Positions 1 through 10,395 of a stretch of DNA of 64,000 nt are shown here, piece by piece. Position numbers and translations under genes: made by a program. The stretch is from Piezodorus guildinii. Taxonomy: Eukaryota; Arthropoda; Insecta; Hemiptera; Pentatomidae. Each line of letters opens with the position of its first letter. Position 1 is the stretch's first letter. The stretch covers positions 35,346,639 through 35,410,638 of the forward strand of contig CM041292.1 of NCBI GenBank assembly GCA_023052935.1, read 5' to 3'. The notes beneath the pieces were generated by a model. That model did not search any database. It was not told the origin of the DNA and worked only from the letters and a program-made list of their open reading frames with translations.

Positions 1-600
1 AATATTTCAGCCAATGTGCTAGAGGAGCATTTCTTAGCAATAAGTGATAAAAAACAAATAATATTTATTTGGATCAAGGCGCATGTAGGAATCCCCGAAA
101 ATGATGAGGTAGACCGGTTAGCAAAAACCACCGACACCCTAGAAATTATTACAGACTTCCGACTGCCGTACTCTGACTATTTCCGTATGGTTAAGAAAGA
201 TTTGTTAAAGAAGTGGTCAGAACTTTATGGAGAGTCAAATACAGGAAGATTTTATAAATCGAATATACCAAGTATCCAGGACAAGCCTTGGTTTTATGAG
301 ATGAACCTACCCAAACTTTGGGTAGAGTCTGCAGCATATAATTCTGGAGTGCCCAGCGTATGAGACCCAGAGAAAGAAATTTCTGGAATTTTTAAATACC
401 TACAATAAAGTAAATAAATATGGACAATTACTGACTACAAGAAAATCTGAGTGACACAGTTCCTTAACTCTATTAAAAAAAATATATATAGGAAGAAACT
501 GAAAATTCTGATAGCTACTCATGCTATAAATATTTAGTAATGATGTGATGATACTGGCTGTATGGAGAGCTCCAATGCCAAGAAGAAGAAAAAAAAACAA
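1..600 (+). pseudogene. 3' remnant of a non-LTR retrotransposon (RNase H domain)
   Basis: An open stretch at 16-363 (115 codons) reads as the end of an RNase H domain of the kind found at the C-terminus of I/R1/Jockey-type LINE pol proteins. The HVG motif followed by NDEVDRLAK is the usual His-Asp tail of the active site. The upstream EN and RT domains lie outside the window. After the stop codon the sequence runs through an AT-rich 3' region to an AAGAAGAAGAAAAAA tail near 580-595, consistent with a LINE 3' end. No host function is implied. Confidence 0.7.
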
Positions 601-646
601 AAAAACATATAACATAAATTAGGTGATAGGAAAAGATATGCCGAAA

Positions 647-893
647 GGGATCACCTGTGATGTAGGCGCTAGCATAACAGACTTCAATTCAAAATTTCAT
701 CGGTTCAAACCTGGAAGATCGACCAAGGATTTTTTTAAAGGAAGTGAAAAATCATTGGACATTGCAGTGGACGTAAAATAGCTTTCTAGTAATCGTTAAA
801 GATCCCTATTCTAATTACACCTGAATAGGCAAAACTATAGCATTTTCCGATCAGAAAAAGTAGCATAAAATGACGTTAAATGGATAAAAAATT
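647..893 (+). repeat. SINE-B copy (tRNA-derived, diverged)
   Basis: This matches, with many substitutions, the elements at 34466-34744 and 9255-9471 (minus strand). Shared landmarks are a head GGGATCACCTGTGATG, a box-B-like GGTTCAAACCT, the body GTTAAAGATCCCTATTCTAATT and the tail GCATAAAATGACGTTAAATG. Internal polymerase III boxes with a shared body and tail support a tRNA-derived SINE. Confidence 0.7.
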
Positions 894-964
894 TCAAAAA
901 CTGAATTTTGATTCTAAGCCTTTTGTTTTTTATAATAAAATATAAGGCTTGAAAATATTTTTTT

Positions 965-1335
965 TAAATGTTTATCATGTCTCAAAATGGTTTATCAAGA
1001 TTCCAATTTATAAGATATGATTTCGAAAAATGATAATGACGTTATGAATTACAGATTCTAAAATGGTTTTTATTCTTGAATTTAAGATATCAAAATTTCA
1101 TACGTGGAGTATTCACAACGTTTTAATGATTCTAAATGAATTTATTCAAAAACTGTGTTATCAGATAATCCCAAGGTTTCGTACATCTCGAACCTCAGTT
1201 AAAAACAATAATGGATTTTGAAACCAGAGAAGTATATTTAAGACGTCTTGTTCTGAATATTTTAGTCTTTTACATTGATGGCGCCAGAAACAATTGAACC
1301 TGGAAGCAATGAACTGGAGATTTAATATAAATAAT
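965..1335 (+). repeat. Dispersed repeat D1, copy 1
   Basis: This stretch aligns collinearly with 12875-13263. Landmarks found in both are TGTTTATCA, ATAAGATA.GA.TTCGAAAAAT, ACGTTTTAATGA, a CAGTTAAAA..CAATAATGG block, a GTCTTGTTCT block and the end GAGATTTAATATAA. Both copies are riddled with substitutions and I see no coding potential. The class of repeat is unknown. Confidence 0.6.
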
Positions 1336-1339
1336 ATTA

Positions 1340-1412
1340 TTTTTGCCCACTGCGTCGTCCGATAAGGCACAGTAGCATAAAAGTGATGTTTAATGAATGA
1401 ATAAACGAATAA
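1340..1412 (+). repeat. SINE-B 3' fragment
   Basis: It contains only the 3' portion of the SINE-B family (a GGCACAGTAGCATAAAAGTG-like block followed by GAATGAATAAACGAATAAAT), matching the tail of the copies at 9255-9471 and 34466-34744. It follows D1 copy 1 directly. Confidence 0.5.
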
Positions 1413-2175
1413 ATAGATATGCCCACACTTTTGGGAACACAATTATTAACTGACTGGACATTCCAATAAAAAAAAGCTGGTAGTTGGTCAAAATTAGAAA
1501 GAAAATGTGATTGTAGCATGCCCATGTTATCCCCAATACTAATTGCTGAATGGACAATGAGTTTCAATAAACAGCTCGGAAGACTGTTTTCATAATAAAT
1601 ATTCATGAGAAGATTACGCTAATATTTTCATTATTGTATCTTCTTTCCCACCATCAGCAAAAAAATGCTGCAGGCTACTACTGCCGATGCAGTTCCAATA
1701 AATTATTTTATCAGCGTTGTTCAATAACCATAGAGGTGAAGGAAGGCCGCATTCAGGGAAGATAAGGAACGAAATCAAAAATATATATACAGTTGATTAA
1801 CGTAATTACATAATATTCGTAGTTCATAAAATAACTTTTACTTTGTTACTATATAAAAGGGTAAATATTCGATCGTGAAATTTTAAATTCATTTCAGGAT
1901 ACCCCATCTAAAAAAATCCTGAAAAAATTTTTTTATGCTTTCGTTTTATAACAAAGGAGCTATAATAATACTAATGTAATGACATATACGCTCGGAAGAC
2001 TAAAGTTTTCATAAAAATATTCATAAGAAGCATTTATATATGATTTAATTAGATATTTCTCGAAACGCAAGATTGAGAACTAACTGCATATTCTAGTAAA
2101 ATTTAATGGTTTTTTAATAACCATGTAGGTGATAATGTAAGGCGACAGGGGTTAAAGCGAATCAAATTTCTTCAT
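1413..2175. other. No gene or identifiable element
   Basis: AT-rich sequence with stops in all frames. Two loosely similar stretches (around 1720 and 2110, both with AATAACCATAG/TAGGTGA) suggest a decayed internal duplication. No convincing coding, RNA or transposon signature was found. Confidence 0.5.
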
Positions 2176-2652
2176 AAAGTACGTAATTTTGTAGATTCAA
2201 TAATAATAACTAGATTATCTTGTTAACGCTATGAAAAAGGTAAATAATAAATTGAATAAATTCGATACCAACTGAAGGAGAAAACAGAAAAAAATTTTTT
2301 AATGCAATTTTTCGTTTTATGTAAATACCGTTAAAGCAGTAAATATACAGCTATGATTAATAACCGATGGAAAGCTAAAGATTTATAGAAATACCCATGT
2401 ATCATCGTACATTAGCACACGCTTTTAGATTAATAGATGACGTTGATGAGAAGTAAGATAAAAACCAACTGATAATTTAGATATAATATAATAGATTTAA
2501 TTCTTAATATTAAACACATGTTTCTATATAAATTAATTTGATTAATTCCTTAATAGTTTCACGTATTTTTATCTCTAACTGTATTTGAAAATTCTTTATT
2601 GATTTAAAATCGAGGTAAGTGAAAGTCGTGTGTTGCCCGCACCAGATTTTTT
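2176..2652 (+). repeat. Repeat family R, copy 1
   Basis: It aligns with 25572-26035 and with 6984-7462. Shared blocks in order are AAGTAC..TAATTTTGT, TTATCTTGTTA, AACTGAAGGAGAAAAC, a GGAAAGCT block, TTTTTATCTCTAACTGTATT, GGTAAGTGAAAGTCGTGTG and TTGCCCGCACCAGA. The last block is the most conserved end of the family. No ORF is present and the class is unknown. Confidence 0.65.
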
Positions 2653-2837
2653 CTATAAATGAGAGTTTTTCACATTCTGGAATGTTATTCTTTTCTTATT
2701 CAGAAGGTGGAAAAATGTCATAAGTGTTTATATTTCAGTTTATGAGTTTGTTGAAAAAAAGCGTGTAACATTTCAGGCATTTACGCTTCTGATATATAAT
2801 AAACTTCAGTTTTAAACAAATCATATTTTTTTAGTTA

Positions 2838-2976
2838 AACTTACCAAATTCACACACAGGCAGACCTATTTGAGGGACTTGATTGTTTGGACTCAAGAGA
2901 CTCTAAAAATGTATTTTTGTTGAAAATTCGAAATCTAAAATTTTCCAGATCCCAATACTTTTTCCTAACTATATAT
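2838..2976 (-). repeat. Repeat family R, 5' fragment in reverse
   Basis: Its reverse complement matches the start of the family R copy at 25145 onward: TATATAGTTAGGAAAAAGTA, then the block TTGAGTCCAAACAATCAAGT. It lies just downstream of copy 1 but in opposite orientation, so the two are probably separate insertions or a rearranged copy. Confidence 0.55.
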
Positions 2977-3201
2977 TTTATATCTCTCTTCCAATGGTAA
3001 AAAGACACAAGTTACTTTTTATAGAAATATTTTTCACTTTCTGGAATGTCATTCGTTTATGTTAAACATATGGCAAAATGTTACAATTGTTCCTCTTTCA
3101 GTTTATGAGTTAAAAACTCTACCTTGTATAAATAAACGAATTTTCTTCTAAAAACAAAGAATGACACTCCAGAGAGAGAAAATGTATCATTTTTTAAATA
3201 A

Positions 3202-3566
3202 GTGACTTATACCACTTTGCCATCTGAGACCAGAAAAAAACGCATACACCTGAGAGCAGTGATATACCATATACGAGACGTAGCAACTCTCAAATTATGG
3301 ATATTAGTTAATGAATTAATTAAGTTTAAGTTAGCAAAGAAAAGATTCTTGAGGAATATTGAGGATTTAAGAGAACTGTCTTTAATCTATGTAAAATCTT
3401 AAGTTTCTGACTCACCTTTTTGGAAAATACTGGATTCCTTGATAAGACAGAGTATAGGATGGTTCTTCCACCAGTAAGGGAAAAGATGGTACTATACGTA
3501 ATAGACCCTTCCTCTGGAAACGTACACTATGGCCCAGTCGTAGCTTTATTTTATACGATAATTAAA
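3202..3566. other. Stretch with short open frames, no supported gene
   Basis: Two short open frames (3202-3402 and 3420-3677) occur here, but neither shows recognisable domains, a signal peptide or splice context. I treat them as chance open frames in repeat-derived DNA. Confidence 0.4.
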
Positions 3567-3778
3567 GTATTTAAAAACACAAATATTACATATAAAATAA
3601 TGTTTTGCTGTTTTCTCCTTTTGTTGGATATCGATTTCGTTCAAATTATATATCTATCTGTTCTTTACCAATGCTAACAAGATGATATAGTTAATTTTTT
3701 TTTTTTAAATCTACAAAACTAAAGGTACTTCTTAAAAGTATTTATAAACCCTCCATTGTGACAAATTGTAATACATAC

Positions 3779-3779
<1 letters not shown>

Positions 3780-3811
<32 letters not shown>
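3780..3811. repeat. (AT)n microsatellite, left arm
   Basis: About 16 AT dinucleotides. It is the mirror of the longer run at 6869-6933 in the right arm. Confidence 0.95.
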
Positions 3812-3812
<1 letters not shown>

Positions 3813-3817
3813 CATTT

Positions 3818-4006
3818 CCAAGTCAATTGTAACCTTTTCCAAGTCAAATGTAACTTTTTCCAAGTCAAATGTAACCTTTTCCAAGTCAAATGTAACCCTT
3901 TCCAAGTCAAATGTAACCCTTTCCAAGTCAAATGTAACTTTTTCCATTTCAAATGTCACCTTTTCCATTTCAAATGTTACCTTTTCCAAGTCAAATGTCA
4001 CCTTTT
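3818..4006. repeat. 21-bp minisatellite, nine units (left arm)
   Basis: Nine tandem copies of a unit such as CCAAGTCAAATGTAACCTTT plus T. Because 21 is a multiple of three, all frames lacking a stop stay open. On the minus strand one frame gives a repeated heptapeptide VTFDLEK. It is mirrored by 6674-6862. Confidence 0.95.
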
Positions 4007-4246
4007 TCTTCACTTCTAGCCTTAAATATTCCGTTTTATTTATTTATTTATTGAAAAATAATTATTTTAATTAAAATTATGACTTTTTTAATAATTTTGG
4101 CATATCATATCGCTGTTTTTTTTTTAGATATTTGATATCAAGTTCTGTTTTTTACGAACTAATATTTAAAAAAAATATTTAGTTTTAAAATAGTTGTTGA
4201 TTTTGAATTTTTAGAGGGGGAGGGATAGTTTTGGGGAATAATTAAT

Positions 4247-5250
4247 GTGTTTTCGGGTATTATAATTACGTTTTTCGAGATGTATTTTTTATCGCTCGCG
4301 TGCATATTAACTCGCATTTACTTTTAATCTTTTTTATTGGTATAGGGATTAATTATTGTGCTTTCGGGTGGTTATGATTACGTTTTTTCGAGCTGTATTT
4401 TTTTATCGCTCATGGGTATTTCAACTCGCATCCACTTTTAATGTTTTTTATTGATATAGGGATTAATAATTGTGCTTTCGGGTGGTTATGATTACGTTTT
4501 TCGAGCTGTATTTTTTATCGCTCATGGGTATTTCAACTCGCAATTACTTTTAATGTTTTTTATTGATATAAGGATGAGTTATTGTGCTTTCGGGTGGTTA
4601 TGATTACGTTTTTCGAGCTGTATGTTTTATCGCTCATGGGTATTTCAACTCGCATCCACTTTTAATGTTTTTTATTGATATAGGGATTAATAATTGTGCT
4701 TTCGGGTGGTTATGATTACGTTTTTCGAGCTGTATTTTTTATCGCTCATGTTTATTTCAGCTCGCATTTACTTTTCATGTTTTTTATTGATATATAGGTT
4801 ATTAAGTGTATTTGCGGGTCTTGTAATTACGTATTTTGAGCTGTATTTATTATCGCTTGTTCGCATTTCAACTTGCATTTACTTCTAATCTTTTTATTGT
4901 TATAGGGATCTATACTTGTGTTATTGGGTGGTTATGAGAAAACTTTTTTTGGAATGCTTATTCTATAGCGCGCGCGCGTTTCAACTTAGCGCTAATATCA
5001 TTTTGTATTTTGATAGAGTGGTCTTTCTTTGTGTTTGTTTTAGGGGATTCTGATTGTTTTGAACTATATTCTTTTATACGCTAGGGAATTTCTACATACC
5101 GTAGATATTATGTTATAATTTGAAGTAAAAATTATTTATTGTGTTTTCGCACATTCTGATTACGTTTTTTAACTGGATGTTACATCGCGATTGCGCATTG
5201 TTCTAGATAACTTTTTATTTTAGTTAAAATGTGCACTAGCTATACATAAA
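4247..5250. repeat. 112-bp tandem repeats, left arm
   Basis: The landmark GTGCTTTCGGGTGG or a degenerate version of it recurs at 4247, 4358, 4472, 4583, 4695, 4807, 4918, 5031 and 5141, a spacing of 110-114 bp. Each unit also contains ATTACGTTTTTCGAG, ATCGCTCATG and TTTCAACTCGCA. Units from 4358 to 4695 are nearly identical. Those from 4807 inward are progressively diverged. Confidence 0.9.
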
Positions 5251-5600
5251 ATGTCATAAACTCTATTAGTATTCCCCAAAACACTATAAAAGATCCCTCT
5301 ATCAAATATTCATGAAAAAAGAACAGTAACTTAAAATGAGTAACAAATAAGATTCAAATAATGTTATAAGAACACCCGAAAATAGAATAAACGATTCCTC
5401 AATTAAATTATCAAAGAATTGTAAGAACAAGTGAGAAAGTGGGTCCATTATAAAATATTTAGTTGAAAAAACTTACTCATAACACTAAAAGAGGAACTAT
5501 AACTAATCCTTTTATAAAAAAATAATAATAGAAAAAAATAAATAAAAAAGCTAAATGATGTATATTCCAGCAACGTTATAATGAAAACTAAAAACAAAAT
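5251..5600. other. Spacer at the centre of the foldback element
   Basis: The palindrome axis falls here. The sequence is AT-rich, without ORFs, and contains faint echoes of the 112-bp unit (for example AACACCCGAAAATAGAATAA near 5370). Confidence 0.6.
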
Positions 5601-6440
5601 AACCAATCCCAATATCAATCAAAAACTATTTCATAACCACCCGAAAGCACAATAATTCATCCATATATCAATAAAAAACATTAAAAGTAAATGCGAGTTG
5701 AAATACTCTTGAGCGATAAAAAATACAGCTCGAAAAACGTAATCATAACCACCCGAAAGCACAATTATTAATCCCTATATCAATAAAAAACATTAAAAGT
5801 GGATGCGAGTTGAAATACCCATGAGCGATAAAAAATACAGCTCGAAAAACGTAATCATAACCACCCGAAAGCACAATAACTCATCCTTATATCAATAAAA
5901 AACATTAAAAGTAATTGCGAGTTGAAATACCCATGAGCGATAAAAAATACAGCTCGAAAAACGTAATCATAACCACCCGAAAGCACAATTATTAATCCCT
6001 ATATCAATAAAAAACATTAAAAGTGGATGCGAGTTGAAATACCCATGAGCGATAAAAAATACAGCTCCAAAACCGTAATCATAACCACCCGAAAGCACAA
6101 TTATTAATCCCTATATCAATAAAAAACATTAAAAGTGGATGCGAGTTGAAATACCCATGAGCGATAAAAAATACAGCTCGAAAAACGTAATCATAACCAC
6201 CCGAAAGCACAATTATTAATCCCTATATCAATAAAAAACATTAAAAGTGGATGCGAGTTGAAATACCCATGAGCGATAAAAAAATACAGCTCGAAAAACG
6301 TAATCATAACCACCCGAAAGCACAATAATTAATCCCTATACCAATAAAAAAGATTAAAAGTAAATGCGAGTTAATATGCACGCGAGCGATAAAAAATACA
6401 TCTCGAAAAACGTAATTATAATACCCGAAAACACATTAAT
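5601..6440. repeat. 112-bp tandem repeats, right arm
   Basis: CCGAAAGCAC recurs at 5641, 5753, 5865, 5977, 6089, 6201 and 6314, with a diverged unit near 6424. The spacing is 112 bp (once 113). Units are reverse complements of the left-arm units. Unlike the left arm, the inner units here remain close to consensus. Confidence 0.92.
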
Positions 6441-6673
6441 TATTCCCCAAAACTATCCCTCCCCCTCTAAAAATTCAAAATCAACAACTATTTTAAAACT
6501 AAATATTTTTTTAAATATTAGTTCGTAAAAAACAGAACTTGATATCAAATATCTAAAAAAAAAACAGCGATATGATATGCCAAAATTATTAAAGAAGTCA
6601 TAATTTTAATTAAAATAATTATTTTTCAATAAATAAATAAATAAAACGGAATATTTAAGGCTAGAAGTGAAGA

Positions 6674-6862
6674 AAAAGGTGACATTTGACTTGGAAAAGG
6701 TAACATTTGAAATGGAAAAGGTGACATTTGAAATGGAAAAAGTTACATTTGACTTGGAAAGGGTTACATTTGACTTGGAAAGGGTTACATTTGACTTGGA
6801 AAAGGTTACATTTGACTTGGAAAAAGTTACATTTGACTTGGAAAAGGTTACAATTGACTTGG
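6674..6862. repeat. 21-bp minisatellite, nine units (right arm)
   Basis: Exact positional mirror of 3818-4006 with the same number and order of unit variants. On the plus strand it opens a frame from 6667 with VTFDLEK heptads. The translation of this block is the same in both arms. Confidence 0.95.
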
Positions 6863-6867
6863 AAATG

Positions 6868-6868
<1 letters not shown>

Positions 6869-6933
<65 letters not shown>
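6869..6933. repeat. (AT)n microsatellite, right arm
   Basis: About 32 AT dinucleotides, roughly twice the length of the mirrored run at 3780-3811. This accounts for the 34-base shift in arm symmetry outside it. Confidence 0.95.
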
Positions 6934-6935
<2 letters not shown>

Positions 6936-6983
6936 GTATGTATTACAATTTGTCACAATGGAGGGTTTATAAATACTTTTAAG

Positions 6984-7462
6984 AAGTACCTTTAGTTTTG
7001 TAGATTTAAAAAAAAAAAATTAACTATATCATCTTGTTAGCATTGGTAAAGAACAGATAGATATATAATTTGAACGAAATCGATATCCAACAAAAGGAGA
7101 AAACAGCAAAACATTATTTTATATCTAATATTTGTGTTTTTAAATACAGAAATATAGATACGTAATATGCCGTTAGAAAGCTAGAAATTTTAGAAAAAAT
7201 ATTATTTTTATCTAAACAAAGTTGTAAACGTTAATGGACATTGATGAAAAGCCGATAAAACTACAGTTAGTATCAATCAGTATCCTTGTAGATAAAAATA
7301 TAATTGATTATTTAATAAAACACGTTTCTATCCAATCTCAACGTAATTCTTCAAAAAATTTATTTTCATCTCTAACTGTATTTAAATGTTCTCAAATTGA
7401 GTTTAAAAACGGAGGTAAGTACAAGTCGTGTGTTGGGTGCACCAGTTTTTTTTCGATTGTTT
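6984..7462 (+). repeat. Repeat family R, copy 2 (overlaps the foldback arm)
   Basis: It starts AAGTACCTTTAGTTTTGTAG and ends at AAGTCGTGTGTTGGGTGCAC, collinear with 25572-26035. Its first 164 bases are also the outermost part of the palindrome arm, mirrored at 3567-3730, and the remaining 315 bases have no mirror. The foldback therefore either grew from a family R copy or carries part of one. Confidence 0.7.
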
Positions 7463-8320
7463 TGTTGAAACATATAACATAAGATTTTGAGGGAGCTTTA
7501 TTTTTTTATTGGTCGATCATATACGTTTATTAATGAAAGTAATGAACAGTAAACGGGAATAAAGTTATCCTGTTCATATTTAAGGTGTAATGAAAAAAAT
7601 TCAATACAAAATATCAGCCAGTGGCGTGATGACACCGTCAAAATAAACATCTCATTCGAGATCGCACCTTTTAAGAGAGTATTAGGTGTTTCTCTGTTAT
7701 CGATAGCGGAAATCAAAAGATGGCCTTGTCTAAAGAAAAAATGTCCCAAACATAAATCAATTTAAATCTTTATTTAATTAATTATTAAGATGTCAATGAT
7801 AAGAAAGTGATAAAATGCTTAAAATTGTCTCCTCTCACGGTAAGCACTTTAACAATAGAAAAAATAAAAATAAATAAGGCTGCAAATTTTTACACAATGG
7901 TTATTCCATGCACGTAAGGGACAAATTTTACTATTTTGAAGGATATGCCCGACTTTCATATTTTAAGGACTGTATTATTTTTATTTATTTTCTTATTCCA
8001 AGTGTAAACCATTCATTCTCCTTAAAAGGATCCTTAACAATTGACACATCTCGTAACTAGGATATGATTCAAAATGGAAGAAAACCTCCATTTTTGAATC
8101 GCTTCTAATATTAAAAGGATGCGAATCGAAATATTTCAGCAGCATCTAGGATTACCACACTAAAAGAACACTTTTTAATATAGAAACTCTCTTCCCGATG
8201 CAAGAATCGATCCGAAATAGCATAAGTCTGTCTATATAATGAGGAGAGGATAGGTTAAAAAGGGCTCACTTTACTATTTCGAAGGGTATACCCAATTTTC
8301 ATATCAAGTTATTATTATGT
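7463..8320. other. No gene or identifiable element
   Basis: AT-rich non-coding sequence. A short conserved-looking phrase, ATTTTACTATTTTGAAGG.TAT at about 7925, recurs near 8268 as TTTACTATTTCGAAGGGTAT, suggesting a decayed local duplication about 350 bp apart. Nothing codes here. Confidence 0.5.
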
Positions 8321-8326
8321 GTATAT

Positions 8327-8360
<34 letters not shown>
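8321..8360. repeat. (AT)n microsatellite
   Basis: Interrupted AT dinucleotide run. Confidence 0.9.
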
Positions 8361-8368
<8 letters not shown>

Positions 8369-8842
8369 AGTTCATAGACCGATTCAATCATCGGTAAGGG
8401 AGGAAAAACAATTCAAACAGAGCCTGCAGTTGCAACCACCACATACAGTGGACTTAAAAATGTTCAACTTGAAATACCTCAACAGGTAGTGTAAGTTCTG
8501 AAAGGCCTGTACAGTTGCATTATTATTTTTTTTTTTTTTTTCAATTGTATTTTATTCTTGTTTATTGTATAATAAAGGAATAAAAAAAATGTTTATCAAC
8601 AATGGCTTATTATTTTCTAATAACGATATTAGCGTATAAATGTTTATAAAGCTATTTATAGACAGTTAACTAATATGAAAAACAATAAATAATTCAAAGG
8701 AAAATGGCCTAAAATGGTCTATCACTAGTGCTGATTTCAAAACGCTGTATCTCTGTTATTTCTGACCGATTCCAATGATTCTTTTTTCGTTTTGTAGGCA
8801 ATTTAATTATTCGTCGAATTTAAAGCTTATATTTAAATTAAT

Positions 8843-8843
8843 C

Positions 8844-8897
<54 letters not shown>

Positions 8898-8910
8898 GTA
8901 TACATATAAT
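8843..8910. repeat. (AT)n microsatellite, interrupted
   Basis: AT dinucleotide run broken by ATACAT and TATTATA. Confidence 0.9.
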
Positions 8911-8939
8911 ATAATATTTATATTTTAATTTATTAATTC

Positions 8940-9600
8940 TGCCAAACGATTTTTCTTTATTCGTTATTCGGGTTCTACGTATCTTGAAACGTAAGCACCC
9001 CTATCTTCAAAAATAACTAAGTTATTAAATTAAATCACTTTTGATCGGCCGCCATTGAAAAAATAAATCGGCTGATATTTTGTGATATTTTTGTGCCGAT
9101 TTTCAAAAAAATTGTTTTCATTAGTTTCGGAGTAAAAGTCTTACGGCGGACAAACGGATTTTTATTCGTTATTCGCGTTCTACTATCTTGAAACCTAAGC
9201 CCTCAGATTTTGAGATTTTTTATTTTTTTTTTCGTTCGATTACAAATGTTCGTTTGTTTGTTTATTTATTTAATGTCACTTTGTGCTACTATGGCTAACC
9301 GGACGATGCTACAGTGGGAGTCCTAAATCTTGCCTATCGAGGTTTTATTAAGATAGAGATCTTTAACGAGTACCTGACAACGCACAGGCTCGGGACCACT
9401 TTTTAACGTCCATTTCGAAGGACGGTATAACTAAGGATTTTTTACTCCCATTAAAAAATCCAAGGACCACCTTACAAATGTTCGTTGTTGAAAATAATAA
9501 ACCAAAAAAAAGAAAAGAAAAAGTGCAGAAACAGCAGAGTCCGGCCACTAAGATTGTGGTTTTTAATATCCAAAAGGTGGAAATGTGAGAAAAAATTAGT
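8940..9600 (+). repeat. Dispersed repeat D2, copy 1, interrupted by a SINE
   Basis: It is collinear with 28540-28890. Shared blocks are AACTAAGTTATT, AAATTAAATCACTTTTGATC, CCGCCATT, TTTTTGTGCCGA, TTAGTTTCGGAG, CGTTATTCG.GTTCTAC, CTTGAAAC.TAAGCC and TTGAAAATAATAAACCA. The element continues on both sides of the SINE at 9255-9471, which dates the SINE as younger. Class unknown. Confidence 0.65.
9255..9471 (-). mobile_element. SINE-B insertion with 15-bp target-site duplication
   Basis: The SINE body (reading minus: GGTCGTTTTTTAATGGG-like start, then AAAGATCTCTATCTTAATAA, tail AAATAAATAAACAAAC) is flanked by TTACAAATGTTCGTT at 9240-9254 and 9472-9486. The copy lacks the tRNA-like head and is therefore 5'-truncated. 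The flanks rejoin into an uninterrupted D2 repeat. Confidence 0.85.
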
Positions 9601-10382
9601 ATAACCACTAAAAGACACTTCTGTAACGTTAACTCAACTCAAACATTTATTTTCAACACTGCGGTACAATTTGAAGCTGCGCAAAAACTTGATAACGCCT
9701 TAAAAAGCTTAAATAAATCGATACGTCGAAAAATATGTCTTGCATTCTTCTTCCAAGAAATCAAACATATCTAGCGAATAACTGTTCATTTAACACAAAG
9801 ATGGCCGCATTTATACGAATTCATTCTTAAGGCAAAACGGATGATCTGATCAAAAAATGGGAAAGGTGAAAGTTGCAGATCAAGTTTTAAAGTTTCACCA
9901 TCTGCTATTGCTTTTTAAATTACTCAATGGGTGTGGTTGACGCCGTGCGAAATTTGGGGGTTTGCAGGCAGAGATCTGCATTTTAAATGAACACAAAATT
10001 TTGAAAGACTAAACGAATTTTATTCTCAGCATAATCACTCTTTTTTAAGCACCAGTAAACCGTAAATGGATATTTTTATAGTTTAATAATAATGATAATA
10101 ATTTATTTATTCACTCTGAGACAAGTCCCTTTAGAAGAATACTGCAAATAAAATTGGGCTTTAGTGACACAGAGTAATAAAAAATGAATACATTAAAAAG
10201 AAAATATATGAAGAATATAATAAATGTAAAGGGAACTTCTAATAATTATAATTTTTTTAAAATGTAAAAATAGTTAAATACGTTCATGTACACAAATTCG
10301 ACGAAAAAAAGAAATACAATGCCTACATTCTTGACAAAAAACAACAAATAACTAAACATGTCTGTGATGATTTTTTTATATT
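9601..10382. other. No gene or identifiable element
   Basis: AT-rich sequence with no ORF over 80 codons and no repeat that I could match in this window. A stretch near 10080-10200 (ACTCTGAGACAAGTCCCTTTA) may be old repeat material. Confidence 0.4.
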
Positions 10383-10395
10383 TACAAAAACTGAA

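Larger units (their letters stand above)
3567..7147. mobile_element. 3.6-kb foldback (FB-like) palindromic element
   Basis: Sequence from 3567 inward is the reverse complement of sequence from 7147 inward. Paired points give an almost constant coordinate sum (about 10680), so the axis is near 5340. Each arm carries, from outside to inside, about 165 bp of family-R sequence, a block beginning CTTTTAAGAAG/CTTCTTAAAAG, an (AT)n run, nine 21-bp repeats, about 230 bp of unique sequence and a ladder of 112-bp repeats. Near-identical arms built of short tandem repeats are the hallmark of Foldback elements of insects. No transposase is encoded. The arms differ clearly in (AT)n length (about 31 against 65 bases), which argues against a simple assembly duplication. 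Confidence 0.75.

Noticed and set aside
6667..6972. Open frame of about 100 codons with VTFDLEK repeats as a possible repetitive protein gene
   Set aside because: It arises from a 21-bp minisatellite, both strands and several frames are open, it runs into an (AT)n run, and there is no promoter or splice context.
3567..7147. CRISPR-like or centromeric satellite interpretation of the 112-bp repeats
   Set aside because: This is a eukaryotic context, the units are contiguous without unique spacers, and they are organised in two inverted arms rather than one long array.
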